From positions 558,001 through 622,000 of the forward strand of contig NZ_RQXV01000001.1 in NCBI RefSeq assembly GCF_003858655.1: 64,000 nucleotides of DNA. The letters run 5' to 3'. Positions 35,854-45,061 of the stretch are shown piece by piece. The notes under the pieces were generated by a model that was given only the letters and a program-made list of their open reading frames with translations, did no database searches and had not been told where the DNA came from. A program made the translations under genes and the position numbers. Source of the DNA: Amphritea balenae (GTDB lineage: Bacteria > Pseudomonadota > Gammaproteobacteria > Pseudomonadales > Balneatricaceae). Position 1 is the stretch's first letter. Each line of letters starts with the position of its first letter.

Positions 35854-36975
35854 TTATATAGCAATCGAACCATAACTCGGTTCAGTCTGAGCATGATTCA
35901 ATGCCGAGGCTGAACGCTTCATACTGGCAAAAAAGCCATCATCCTGTAACGGTTCACGAATCATATTATGCTGATCAGCAGCAGCCCAGACACCTTTACG
36001 CTCATCCCGGGGTGAGATACCTATATGCTTTCGATAACAGCGGCTGAAATGCGGTGTGGAAATAAAACCACAGGCTGCAGATATTTCAACAATCGACATA
36101 CTGGATTGCTTCAGTAGCTGCCGGGCCCGATCGAGCCGCAGTTTGAGATAATACCGTGAAGGCGAACAGTTCAGGTACTTATGGAACATCCGCTCCAACT
36201 GCCGACGTGATACATCAACAAAAAAGGCCAGCTCGTCCAGTCCGATCGGCTCTTCCAGGTTATTTTCCATCAGCTCGATAACATCCACCAGCTTAGGCTT
36301 GGATTCACCACTGTTATGTAACTGTCGCAAAGGGACACGCTGTTGATCGAACTCACTGCGAATCCGATCACAGATAAACATATCGGATACGGCACTGGAA
36401 AGCTTAGGCCCGTGCTGCAGGGATACCATATGCAGGAACATATCCATCGGCGTATTACCGCCGGATGAAGTCATACGATTTTTATCCACCGTAAATAGCC
36501 GGTTATTACAACGCACCTTCGGGTAACGTTCCTGCAGAGCAGCCATACACTCCCAATGCGCACTGCAATCATGATCATTCAATAACCCGGCATGGGCCAG
36601 AACGTAGGCTCCGGTACATATTCCACCCAGAGTCACACCCCGGCGTCCGAGCAGCTGCAACCAGCTAATCTGCTTTGGTCGGTAACTACGGGTAATATCT
36701 ACGCCACCACAAACGATCACCAAATCAAATTCCGGTGCATCGGCAATAGAGAAGTCAGGGGTAAAACTTAAGCCGTCACTGGCACTCACCGGCGCACCGG
36801 TTTCCGACACCATATGCCAGCTATACAGTTCAGAACCTGATAGCTGATTCGACATCCGCAACGGCTCTACCGCCGAAGCCAGTGCGATCATGGTGAAATT
36901 ATCGAGCAACAAAAAACCTACCCGAGTAACTTTTTTAGAATCCTTAACCGGATTCAGAGCAACAGCTGAAGTCAT
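35854..36975 (-). CDS. GlxA-type AraC-family regulator C, candidate GbdR/CdhR-like controller
   Basis: A 373-residue regulator: DJ-1/PfpI-like domain (RVGFLLLDNFTMIALASAVE, DLVIVCGGVDI) and AraC domain (FVDVSRRQLERMFHKYLNCS, CGFISTPHFSRCYRKHIGIS). It retains a Cys at the nucleophile elbow (GICTGAYVLAHAG, Cys120), unlike the two paralogues at 16-18 kb. It is divergent from the porin gene, with gbcA/gbcB and fdhA on the same side of the window. Family members GbdR and CdhR activate betaine and carnitine genes, so it is the best candidate to bind the phased CGACA motifs. Which of the two it is cannot be decided here. Confidence 0.85.
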   Translation of the reverse strand: MTSAVALNPVKDSKKVTRVGFLLLDNFTMIALASAVEPLRMSNQLSGSELYSWHMVSETGAPVSASDGLSFTPDFSIADAPEFDLVIVCGGVDITRSYRPKQISWLQLLGRRGVTLGGICTGAYVLAHAGLLNDHDCSAHWECMAALQERYPKVRCNNRLFTVDKNRMTSSGGNTPMDMFLHMVSLQHGPKLSSAVSDMFICDRIRSEFDQQRVPLRQLHNSGESKPKLVDVIELMENNLEEPIGLDELAFFVDVSRRQLERMFHKYLNCSPSRYYLKLRLDRARQLLKQSSMSIVEISAACGFISTPHFSRCYRKHIGISPRDERKGVWAAADQHNMIREPLQDDGFFASMKRSASALNHAQTEPSYGSIAI

Positions 36976-37602
36976 AATAATGCCCTCTTTAACGCACGTC
37001 TGATCTATCAGTGATTAACACCGATACATTAGTGAGACGTTATTTTTTTATTATGTAGGACTGATTGTAGAAGCGAAGAAAAGGCAAAGCTCTGCTTAAA
37101 AGTGAGTGCTCATTCGGTCGCCAACCTGTGTCGTTATTGTTCTGCTTTCATAGGTTGCCTGCAATCTGATGTGGCAAAACCGACAGCATCCATATTAGTG
37201 ATTTAAATCAAGCTTCGAATACCCAAAAACGACCCAGAGCCGACACAACCTATCCAAAAGCGACATCACCTACCGCTTTTCATTGATACAAATCAAAAGA
37301 CGACAGCAGACCAATCATTACAAGTGTCGCAAAAAGACATAAATAATCTGTTTTTTGCATCGCTAAAGTGAAGTGAGAAAGACCCTTACAAAAGCTCCTC
37401 CGCCCTATATTTACAGCCTTTCGAGCTTAAAACAGGACGAATCTGGTTAATTATTAGACAACAGGCTATTCCCTGCTATTACTTAACTCTATCGGGGTGG
37501 GAAGCCGCGCTCGGCTTACGAGAATAGCTGTTTGAATAAATTACAGCCTGTACCTTTTATCGTTTCCGGGCAGTTTAGTAAACGAACAGGTAGATCAACC
37601 CT
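36976..37602. promoter_or_regulatory. Long divergent control region, AraC-type regulator and porin
   Basis: A 627-bp region with no supportable gene. Its middle carries the phased CGACA motif array (listed separately). Nearer the porin it has an AT-rich stretch and a leader to 37602. A reverse-orientation pair (GGTCGCC..TGTGTCG) lies at 37116-37133. Confidence 0.6.
37181..37305 (+). promoter_or_regulatory. Array of CGACA motifs in 20-bp phase
   Basis: CGACA begins at 37181, 37241, 37261 and 37301, all multiples of 20 bp apart, with a further CGACC at 37230. The bases after three of them resemble each other (CGACAGCATCC, CGACACAACC, CGACATCACC). A similar 20-bp pair is found between gbcB and gbcA. 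Two-helical-turn spacing on one DNA face fits an AraC-family activator binding as tandem dimers. Confidence 0.6.
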
Positions 37603-38850
37603 ATGAAAATGCATATTAAACTCCTCACAGTATCTATTGCTGCATCACTGGCTTGTTTCTCAACGACGTCCGCCCTGGCCGGAGGACATACCGAAGTCGA
37701 AGCCCTGAGGGCACAGATTGAAGCAATGACCAAACGGCTGGATCAACTCGAAAAGCAATCAGCAAATACTGAAAAAATTGCCGTTGCAGCCGAAGAGAAA
37801 GCACAAATGGCTAGCCAGAGCAGTGCAAACAAGGGCATTCAATCTGGTAATGATAACGTTCGGGTCTCCCTGTCAGGTCATGTTAACAGGGGTGTTATGT
37901 GGGCCGACGATGGTGAAAAAGACAACCTCTATCATGTAGATAACGATGCATCTTCAACCCGTATGCGAATTATCGGCGAAGCTGATGTAACTGATGACCT
38001 GACTGTGGGTACCGCTATTGAAGTCCAGTTTGAATCCAACTCTACAGCCAAAGTTAGTCAACTTGATGAAACAGCAAGCACTGATAGCTTCACTCAGCGC
38101 CGGTTAGAAGTATTTTTTGATAATAAGCAGTACGGTAAGCTTTGGATTGGCCAGGGCTGGAATGCGTCTGAAGGCAGTTCAGAAGTAGACTTATCTGGTA
38201 CAGCTCTTGCCGGCTACTCAGATATGTCAGTGCTAGCTGGCGCCATTTTATTTCGAGATTCTGGCGGCTCACTGACGATGACAAACGTCGGCTCAGTCTT
38301 CAACAATATGGATGGAAGCGGCCGGGCAGACCGGATCCGTTATGATACTCCGGCTTTTGGTGGATTTGTCTTATCTGCTGGCGTGATCGAAAAAGATGCC
38401 TGGGATGCAGCCATGAATTACACCGCCGATTACGACGGCACCCAAGTTGCCGGAGCGATAGCTTATTCAGATCCTAGCTCTGACACTGTCGATTCTCAGG
38501 TTAATGGTTCCGTATCTGTTCGCCTTCACGGAGGGCTCAACCTGACTCTTGCAGCCGGAGAAGAGTCTGCCACCAGTGGCCCGGATCCTAGCTTCTACTA
38601 TGCAAAACTAGGCTACCAGACCAGGATGAACAATTTTGGTACAACCTCATTCTCTATTGATTACAATGTTGCCGAAGATGTCGATGTCGCAGGCGATGAA
38701 GCTACAGGAGTTGGATTACAGCTAGTCCAGAAAATCGATAATTGGTCAACCGAAGCCTACTTCGGCTGGCGTACATATGAACTGGATCGGGTTGGCAGTG
38801 ATCTACAGGACATTAACGCCTTCCTTGCCGGTGCCAGAATAAAATTCTAG
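37603..38850 (+). CDS. Outer-membrane porin with N-terminal coiled coil
   Basis: A 415-residue porin. A signal peptide (cleavage after ALA near residue 26) is followed by a coiled coil (EVEALRAQIEAMTKRLDQLE), a low-complexity linker, then a beta-barrel of alternating strands starting near RVSLSGHVNRGVMWADDG and ending in the terminal Phe (AFLAGARIKF) used by the outer-membrane assembly machinery. The coiled coil probably tethers it to peptidoglycan or forms a trimer stalk. It lies downstream of the CGACA array and may supply betaine or a similar substrate to the periplasm. Confidence 0.88.
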   Translation: MKMHIKLLTVSIAASLACFSTTSALAGGHTEVEALRAQIEAMTKRLDQLEKQSANTEKIAVAAEEKAQMASQSSANKGIQSGNDNVRVSLSGHVNRGVMWADDGEKDNLYHVDNDASSTRMRIIGEADVTDDLTVGTAIEVQFESNSTAKVSQLDETASTDSFTQRRLEVFFDNKQYGKLWIGQGWNASEGSSEVDLSGTALAGYSDMSVLAGAILFRDSGGSLTMTNVGSVFNNMDGSGRADRIRYDTPAFGGFVLSAGVIEKDAWDAAMNYTADYDGTQVAGAIAYSDPSSDTVDSQVNGSVSVRLHGGLNLTLAAGEESATSGPDPSFYYAKLGYQTRMNNFGTTSFSIDYNVAEDVDVAGDEATGVGLQLVQKIDNWSTEAYFGWRTYELDRVGSDLQDINAFLAGARIKF

Positions 38851-38859
38851 GTGCCTGAT

Positions 38860-39018
38860 ATGTCTTGTTTTTTAAGGTTAAGTATTACATTACTGTTTCT
38901 GTCTTTATTAGGCTGCAGCTCTGGACAGTACTATCAATATAATAACGAGCTTGAACAACCATCAGGCCCTGGACTACTAAGCGGTCAGGATGGTGAGTTC
39001 AGCATTACCCCTGAGTAA
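38860..39018 (+). CDS. Small predicted lipoprotein
   Basis: A 52-residue reading frame nine bases after the porin stop. It starts MSCFLRLSITLLFLSLLGCS: a short charged start, hydrophobic core and a lipobox (LLGC) with the acylated Cys near residue 19, then a mature peptide of only about 34 residues (CSSGQYYQYNNELEQ..., ending GQDGEFSITPE). A terminator follows directly, so it is the last gene of the porin transcript. No family was recognised. GTGCC separates it from the porin stop and no strong ribosome-binding site is seen, suggesting coupling to porin translation. Confidence 0.65.
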   Translation: MSCFLRLSITLLFLSLLGCSSGQYYQYNNELEQPSGPGLLSGQDGEFSITPE

Positions 39019-39036
39019 CAAACTCACACATCAATC

Positions 39037-39061
39037 AAAGGAGGCTTCGGCCTCCTTTTTC
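39037..39061 (+). terminator. Terminator after porin and lipoprotein
   Basis: Nine-bp stem AAAGGAGGC/GCCTCCTTT with a TTCG tetraloop and a T-run (39037-39061). Confidence 0.92.
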
Positions 39062-39111
39062 TAATCCCTCTACACAGCAATAAGAAGAACGGCTTATACC
39101 CGGCAGAACAA

Positions 39112-39222
39112 GTCGCTAAGTCCTTACTCGTTGACTCCTTACTGAATAATTTGTCGCTTCTGATCAATACCTGCGCGGTTGCGGTCAGTCGCTACCAGCC
39201 TCTCCACGCTATTGTTGCGACA
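39112..39222. promoter_or_regulatory. fdhA upstream region with GCGAC motifs in both orientations
   Basis: CGACA lies at 39218-39222, 46 bp before the fdhA start; TGTCGC at 39152-39157 and AGTCGC at 39112 and 39187 are the reverse form. This resembles the porin and gbc control regions but without their strict 20-bp phase. Suggestive of the same regulator. Confidence 0.4.
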
Positions 39223-39267
39223 CATCTGTACGGGTGTTGATAATAAAAAATAACAGGAGTAGTTACC

Positions 39268-40467
39268 ATGTGTAGCAACCATGCAAACCGAGGTGTTGTC
39301 TATAAGGGACCGGGTGAAGTCGCTGTAGAGTCGATCGCATTTCCGGAACTGTCGCTAGGCAAGCGCAAATGCAATCACGGAGTTATCCTTCGTGTACTGA
39401 CAACTAACATCTGTGGTTCCGACCAGCATATGGTACGGGGCCGGACTACCGCTCCTGCCGGTCTGGTTCTGGGTCATGAAATCACCGGTCAAATTATCGA
39501 GTGCGGTGATGATGTAGAATTTCTTAAACCCGGCGATGTTGTTTCAGTTCCATTCAATATCGCCTGTGGCCGGTGCCGTAACTGTAAAGAGGGTAATACC
39601 GGTATCTGTCTCAGCGTAAACCCTGCCCGTCCGGGTGCTGCCTATGGCTATGTTGATATGGGTGGCTGGGTCGGCGGTCAGGCTGAGTACGTAATGGTAC
39701 CTTACGCCGACTTTAACCTGCTCAAGTTCCCGGATTCCGATCAGGCGATGGAGAAAATCCGTGACCTGACCCTGCTGTCTGATATCTTCCCTACCGGTTT
39801 CCACGGCTGCGTTACCGCCGGCGTTGGACCTGGCTCTACTGTCTATATTGCAGGCGCGGGCCCTGTTGGTCTGGCCGCAGCAGTCTCTGCTCAACTATTG
39901 GGGGCCGCCTGCGTTATTGTCGGCGATATGATCGAAGACCGCCTGGAACAGGCTCGTAGTTTCGGCTGTGAGACTATCGATCTGCGCCAGGAAGGCGAAA
40001 TGGCCGATAAACTGGAAGTCATTCTGGGTGAACGCGAAGTCGATGCCTTCGTCGACTGCGTAGGCTTCGAAGCCCACGCTTGCGGTTGTAATCACGGCGT
40101 TGAAGCGCCAGCAACCGTATTGAACTCGGCGATGGAGATGACCCGTGCCGGTGGTCAGATCGGTATTCCAGGCCTTTACGTAACTGAGGACCCGGGAGCG
40201 ACGGACGATGCTGCCAAGCAAGGTGCATTGAGCATGCGCTTCGGACTGGGCTGGGCTAAGTCTCACTCCTTCCACACGGGGCAGTGTCCGGTTATGAAGT
40301 ATCATCGCGCGCTGATGCAGTCGATCCTGTTTGATAAGGTCGATATTGCTAAAGCGGTTAACGTACAGATGATCTCACTGGATCAGGCGCCTGAAGGCTA
40401 TGCTGACTTTGATGGCGGTGCCGCTAAAAAGTATGTCATCGATCCGCATGGTTCTTTCGCGGCGTAA
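39268..40467 (+). CDS. fdhA: Glutathione-independent formaldehyde dehydrogenase
   Basis: A 399-residue zinc- and NAD-dependent dehydrogenase of the medium-chain alcohol dehydrogenase superfamily, oxidising formaldehyde to formate in the cytoplasm without glutathione. Catalytic zinc ligands are seen at Cys49 (NICGSDQH) and His70-Glu71; the structural zinc site at Cys100, Cys103, Cys106 and Cys114; the Rossmann motif is GAGPVGLAA. The long insertions of the Pseudomonas FdhA type are present. AGGAG precedes the ATG. In betaine and sarcosine breakdown it removes the formaldehyde released by demethylation. Confidence 0.95.
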   Translation: MCSNHANRGVVYKGPGEVAVESIAFPELSLGKRKCNHGVILRVLTTNICGSDQHMVRGRTTAPAGLVLGHEITGQIIECGDDVEFLKPGDVVSVPFNIACGRCRNCKEGNTGICLSVNPARPGAAYGYVDMGGWVGGQAEYVMVPYADFNLLKFPDSDQAMEKIRDLTLLSDIFPTGFHGCVTAGVGPGSTVYIAGAGPVGLAAAVSAQLLGAACVIVGDMIEDRLEQARSFGCETIDLRQEGEMADKLEVILGEREVDAFVDCVGFEAHACGCNHGVEAPATVLNSAMEMTRAGGQIGIPGLYVTEDPGATDDAAKQGALSMRFGLGWAKSHSFHTGQCPVMKYHRALMQSILFDKVDIAKAVNVQMISLDQAPEGYADFDGGAAKKYVIDPHGSFAA

Positions 40468-40493
40468 CAAGCCAAGATAAATAGTTCATTTTT

Positions 40494-40521
40494 AAAGGAG
40501 ACAATCGTCTCCTTTTGTTTT
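40494..40521 (+). terminator. Terminator after fdhA
   Basis: Nine-bp stem AAAGGAGAC/GTCTCCTTT with an AATC loop, then a T-rich tract. Confidence 0.9.
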
Positions 40522-40867
40522 TTGACAGTAACTCTGATCACCACTATCTGTGCAATAAGGTTTTGGCAATTTAATTAAGCATTTCACCTTAGGAGCCTGC
40601 GAATAAGTCGATTGGCTTTGCACTGAGAAAGTAGTGGGCTTGTTCAATAGCCCCCCCTACTAATTACCTTATACTAAATTATTCATATCACCTGTATGCA
40701 ACTTAGCCTATATTAAAAGCAGGAATCTGAGTGATGCCGAACACCCTGTGCGGTGTGTATGCTGATGTTCGCAGAAATAAGCCAGTAGTTCACAGAACTA
40801 TAAGGGATATCCGGTGGTAGGTTCATCCTACATCCGGTTGGCAAAACACTGATCAGGGATGACTCTA
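40522..40867. other. Gene-free stretch before the LysM-FecR gene
   Basis: About 345 bp. It includes a lone copy (40592-40609) of the end sequence of the 23.5-kb inverted-repeat element and, just before the next gene, a hairpin-forming CCGGTGGTAGG / CCTACATCCGG pair at 40812-40838. No gene is supported. Confidence 0.4.
40592..40609 (+). repeat. Solo copy of inverted-repeat element end
   Basis: GGAGCCTGCGAATAAGTC resembles both ends of the element at 23501-23777 (for example GGAATCTGCGAACAAGTCC). Only one end is seen here, so it is either a relic or a shared short repeat. Confidence 0.4.
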
Positions 40868-42502
40868 ATGAAAATAAGCTGGCTGCTATCAATCTGCCTG
40901 TTTATCAATAGCTTTTTTTATATCAATATCAGTCATGCTCAGGAGTGGATCTATACCACTGTTGCAGGTGATAATTTATGGAATATCAGTAAGCAACATC
41001 TTGATAATGCGACTCGATTTAAGCAGTTGCAACAACTTAATAATATCGAAAACCCTCGTCAGATAAAGCCGGGAACCCGCCTCAGAGTTCCCCTGAAATG
41101 GATCCGCAGCAACCCGGTTCCGGCACGAATAAGTTCCCATCAGGGCAAGGCTCACCTGCTTCATCCGGACGGCACAACAGAAATCATCGGCGACCAAACC
41201 CTGATTCAGTTAGGTGATCAGATTCGCACCCATGATGACAGTAGCCTCACTATTCGGTTTGCTGATAATTCATTGTTAACGTTATATAGCAATAGCCTTA
41301 TTCGCTTTGATCATCTTAGCGCTCATGGTTCAACCGGTATGGTGGATTCCCGCTTACATCTTCTTAAAGGCAGAATGGATACCCGGGTAACCCCTGCAGT
41401 GGGACCCGGATCACGTTTTCAGATTCAGACACCCTCAGCTATCAGCGCAGTCAGGGGAACGGAATACCGCGCTGCAGTTAACGAACAGCAGCAACTATCC
41501 AATATCGAAGTCCTGCACGGTAGCGTGGCGGTTAGCGGTGCCAGTAAGCAGCGATTGATAATGGCCGGTTATGGCACACAGATAACTCAGGGAGAAGCCC
41601 CGATCCCAGCAAAAAAATTGTTGCCGCCTCCTGCAATGAAACCTATTCAGGGGCCAATTCACAGTATCAATCAGATGCTAAGCTGGCCCTCCATAAAAGG
41701 GGCCCGAGAGTACCGTATTGAGGTTTCTACAGAACCACAATTCAACACCCTGGTATGGCAACAGATAAGTACCTACTCCCGAGTCCCCCTGCCTGACCTG
41801 CCTGATGGACAGTATTATGCTCGTATAAGAGGTGTCGATCAGCTTGGCCTGGAGGGAGAGAATCATGTAACGGCTTTAGATCTGGATGCCCGCCCTCAGC
41901 CGCCGATTCAACTTTCACCTGCTGATAATAAAAGCATACGGGGTACAGCACCCCAGTTACAGTGGACCGAATCAGAAGAAGCTGACTATTATCGACTTGA
42001 AATAGCCACCGACAGTGCTTTCCAGAGCCTGATACTCGACAGAGACGATATACAGGGAAGTCGCTTTGACACATCTGCACTGCCACTCCCCGGCCATTAT
42101 TTCTGGCGACTTACCAGCATCACTAGCGAGGGAGAAATCGGTCCGGTCGGTATGCAACGAAACTGGCAGGTTAAACCCATACCGAAACAAGCAGATACAG
42201 CGATGTCAGCTGTGGAAAATGGTCAGCTCAGTGCCAGCTGGCCTGCCGGTAGCCCGGGGCAAACTTATCAGATCCAGTTAGCCTATGATGCTAAGTTTAC
42301 AGAGCTGGAAACTGATCAGACACTGGCTGAGCCAGGCTTCAGTTTTGCCCCCATAAAAGGCCGGATACGCTACCTGAGAGTTCGAACAATTGAACCGGAT
42401 GGTTATGAAGGCCCCTGGGGAACGGTGCAGAAAGTGATGCCGATTCCTGACTACACGCCACTAACCATACTTGGAGCCGCAGTCCTGCTACTGCTGTTAT
42501 AA
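40868..42502 (+). CDS. LysM and FecR domain protein
   Basis: About 544 residues. Signal peptide (WLLSICLFINSFFYINISHA), LysM domain (YTTVAGDNLWNISKQHLDNA to GTRLRVPLKW), FecR domain (about 100-215: DQIRTHDDSSLTIRFADNSL, TPSAISAVRGTEYRAAVN), then repeated fibronectin-like segments with YRIEVSTEPQFN and YRLEIATDSAFQ, and a C-terminal hydrophobic helix. The ATG at 40868 fits the signal peptide and an AGGG upstream; 40859 is possible. LysM-FecR proteins often neighbour CHASE2 signalling proteins, as here, and probably form a periplasmic, wall-contacting partner. Confidence 0.85.
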   Translation: MKISWLLSICLFINSFFYINISHAQEWIYTTVAGDNLWNISKQHLDNATRFKQLQQLNNIENPRQIKPGTRLRVPLKWIRSNPVPARISSHQGKAHLLHPDGTTEIIGDQTLIQLGDQIRTHDDSSLTIRFADNSLLTLYSNSLIRFDHLSAHGSTGMVDSRLHLLKGRMDTRVTPAVGPGSRFQIQTPSAISAVRGTEYRAAVNEQQQLSNIEVLHGSVAVSGASKQRLIMAGYGTQITQGEAPIPAKKLLPPPAMKPIQGPIHSINQMLSWPSIKGAREYRIEVSTEPQFNTLVWQQISTYSRVPLPDLPDGQYYARIRGVDQLGLEGENHVTALDLDARPQPPIQLSPADNKSIRGTAPQLQWTESEEADYYRLEIATDSAFQSLILDRDDIQGSRFDTSALPLPGHYFWRLTSITSEGEIGPVGMQRNWQVKPIPKQADTAMSAVENGQLSASWPAGSPGQTYQIQLAYDAKFTELETDQTLAEPGFSFAPIKGRIRYLRVRTIEPDGYEGPWGTVQKVMPIPDYTPLTILGAAVLLLLL

Positions 42503-42506
42503 AAAC

Positions 42507-44984
42507 ATGGGACTAAGTAGGTATCAGCACAGCTTTATCTATGCCAGTTTGTTAACTCTGTTGTTAATAAGCACAGGCGTATATCTCAACAGCAGCAAGA
42601 TCAGTGAACGTATAGATCTGATATTTTATGATCTTATGCTGCCATTTCATGCCACCGAAATGAGCAACGAAATTGTTATTATAGCTATCGATAATAATAG
42701 CCTGGAGCAACTTGGCCGATGGCCATGGTCACGTAGCACTCATGCAGCACTCATCAATAAACTGACTGAATATAAAGCAGCCGCAGTTGGCATTGATATA
42801 CTATTCCCTGATCCTCAACAAGGTGTGCCGAAGGCAGATACTGAACTGGCGGAGGCGATACTTAAGAATGGTCGGGTGGCCCTCAGTGTAGCACCCGATT
42901 TATTAGCCGATGGCATGATGATCGAACTACTACCGCTGCCTGAGTTGGCTTTGGGTGCCGCGGCTATTGGCCATGTAGATATTGAATTGGATCAGGACGG
43001 GCGCTGCCGTCGGGTATTTTTATATAGCGGTATAAACGATACCCGCTGGCCGACACTCACTCTTGCTATGCTTGAAATAGCAGGACGGGCACCTTCACTC
43101 CCCATCAAACAAACGCAGTTACTTCAGTCATCAGAACACTGGAATCGCAGCCATAGTATGCTAATTCCCTTTGCATCCCGGACCCAGACTCCGACTATCA
43201 TCTCCTGGGCAGATATTACCAATGGCTTTGTTAACCCGGAGCAGATCGCTGGTAAGTATGTACTGATTGGTGCTACCGCAGCCGGTCTGGGTGACGCATT
43301 TGCCACCCCCGCAGCAGAGGCTCATCAACGAATGTCCGGGGTTGAACTGAACGCCCATATATTAAACGCTCTGCTACAGGGTAGAGCGATTCAGCCACTG
43401 ACCCCGCTTAATCAACAAATACTGAGTGGTATCATCACTCTCCTGTGTGCCGCTGCAGTGTTCTTGCTCCCACTGAGAAGCGGACTCTTTAGTTCGCTGG
43501 TATTGATCATTTCAACACCACTTATCAGTCTGGCCCTGTTGCAAACGAAGCTTCTCTGGTTTCCTCCGACAGCCCCCCTGATTCCACTGATGCTGATATG
43601 GCCGGTCTGGAGCTTCTGGCAACTGAGTGCTGATGCACAGCTACGTCGACAATTACAACAACAGCTGGAACACCAGACCCGCCACCATAAAGCCACTGGT
43701 CTGCCAAACAGCAGCATGCTCACTAGCCGGCTAAGGCAACTGGCCGCATCAGAGCAACACAATGATCAGATAACCGGACTCATGGTCATTCACTTTGACT
43801 GGCCCGGTTCAGCTGGGACTACGCTGGGCAGACCGATAGCCGATGACTTATTAAAGGCCATCGGCGAACGTCTTAAAACAGTCACCAGCGATGCAGACTT
43901 TATCGCCCACATGAATGGTGATGATTTTGCTATCCTGCTGGATAAAGTCAGTAAACCTGATCTCGTATTAGATAGCGCTTTCCGTCTACTCAACGAGCTT
44001 CAGGCCCCCCTTCAGCTAAATCAGGAATATTTACTGCTATCACCTCAGATTGGTGTCAGTCTCTGGCCCGGTGAAGGACATAACGGCGTCGGCCTTCTAC
44101 GCAACGCCTATACAGCAATGTTTAAGTCGCGCATCGATGACAGTGAACAACTCTGCATCTATTCTGCCGATCTCGGCAAGCAGGTAAAGATCCGTTCCCA
44201 GATGGAACAGGCACTGATACATGCAATCGAACGTAATGAATTTGAGGTTTACTATCAACCCCAGATAAAAGCTGGCAGCGGTAAAATCGTTGGAGTAGAA
44301 GCCCTGCTTCGTTGGCACAACCCCACTCTGGGATGGATTTCACCCGCAACCTTTATTCCCGTTGCTGAGCACGTCGGCCTGATCAGAACCATTGGTTACT
44401 GGATTCTGACCACCGCATGCCAACAACTGCAACAATGGCAGACTATCGGGCTGCCCTCTCTGCGTCTGGCAGTCAATGTATCCCCCCTACAGTTTGCCGA
44501 TCCTGACCTTACATCCAGTATTCAGAAGATCATAAAAGATTCCGGTATTAATCCCGCACAGCTTGAGCTTGAAATTACCGAAGGTTCATTAATGTGGGAT
44601 ATGGATCGTGCCATCAAAGTTATGAAGAAAATTAAGCACGAGGGTGTCGATCTTGCTATTGATGACTTTGGTACAGGCTATTCATCGCTAAGTAATCTGA
44701 GACACTTCCCTTTAGATCGCCTTAAAATTGATCAGTCTTTTACCCGTGAAATTGGTAAAAATAAAGATGCGACAGAGATTACGTTGACAATCCTGACTAT
44801 GGCCAAACGCCTGGGAATGAGAATAATTGCAGAAGGCGTGGAAACAGCAGAACAGGCCAGTTTTCTGCGTAAGAATGGTTGCGATGAATTTCAGGGGTTT
44901 CTATATAGCCGAGCCGTTCCCGCCGATCAGATCACACAGCTGTTAAGCGAAAGTCAGGACAGTTCAAAACACCCTATGCTCTGA
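42507..44984 (+). CDS. CHASE2-GGDEF-EAL protein with degenerate GGDEF
   Basis: An 825-residue membrane protein. Order: helix near 10-27, extracytoplasmic CHASE2 domain to about 295 (IVIIAIDNNSLEQLGRWPWS, ATPAAEAHQRMSGVELNAHI), three helices (about 304-373), GGDEF-like domain, EAL domain. The GGDEF motif reads NGDDF (470-474), so cyclase activity is unlikely; the EAL motif (EALLRWH, 598-600), DDFGTGYSS and EGVETAEQ are intact, predicting a c-di-GMP phosphodiesterase. The ATG at 42507 is four bases after the LysM-FecR stop; a TTG at 42471 is rejected. Confidence 0.88.
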   Translation: MGLSRYQHSFIYASLLTLLLISTGVYLNSSKISERIDLIFYDLMLPFHATEMSNEIVIIAIDNNSLEQLGRWPWSRSTHAALINKLTEYKAAAVGIDILFPDPQQGVPKADTELAEAILKNGRVALSVAPDLLADGMMIELLPLPELALGAAAIGHVDIELDQDGRCRRVFLYSGINDTRWPTLTLAMLEIAGRAPSLPIKQTQLLQSSEHWNRSHSMLIPFASRTQTPTIISWADITNGFVNPEQIAGKYVLIGATAAGLGDAFATPAAEAHQRMSGVELNAHILNALLQGRAIQPLTPLNQQILSGIITLLCAAAVFLLPLRSGLFSSLVLIISTPLISLALLQTKLLWFPPTAPLIPLMLIWPVWSFWQLSADAQLRRQLQQQLEHQTRHHKATGLPNSSMLTSRLRQLAASEQHNDQITGLMVIHFDWPGSAGTTLGRPIADDLLKAIGERLKTVTSDADFIAHMNGDDFAILLDKVSKPDLVLDSAFRLLNELQAPLQLNQEYLLLSPQIGVSLWPGEGHNGVGLLRNAYTAMFKSRIDDSEQLCIYSADLGKQVKIRSQMEQALIHAIERNEFEVYYQPQIKAGSGKIVGVEALLRWHNPTLGWISPATFIPVAEHVGLIRTIGYWILTTACQQLQQWQTIGLPSLRLAVNVSPLQFADPDLTSSIQKIIKDSGINPAQLELEITEGSLMWDMDRAIKVMKKIKHEGVDLAIDDFGTGYSSLSNLRHFPLDRLKIDQSFTREIGKNKDATEITLTILTMAKRLGMRIIAEGVETAEQASFLRKNGCDEFQGFLYSRAVPADQITQLLSESQDSSKHPML

Positions 44985-45015
44985 TAACAATAGAGAATAA
45001 CCACTGATAGTAAAC

Positions 45016-45042
45016 AAAAAACGCCCATAAAAGGGCGCTTTG
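45016..45042. terminator. Terminator between CHASE2 gene and cold shock gene
   Basis: Stem CGCCC/GGGCG with an ATAAAA loop, flanked by A-run and T-rich bases, serving mainly the minus-strand cold shock transcript (GGGCGTTTTTTG). Confidence 0.75.
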
Positions 45043-45061
45043 TCAAAACCGTCAGATCGAA

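Noticed and set aside
40700-40860. Riboswitch (for example c-di-GMP type) before the LysM-FecR gene
   Set aside because: A hairpin is present but none of the conserved GEMM core bases could be found.
42471-42506. TTG start for the CHASE2 protein inside the preceding gene
   Set aside because: Adds 12 residues with no family support; the ATG at 42507 directly follows the upstream stop.
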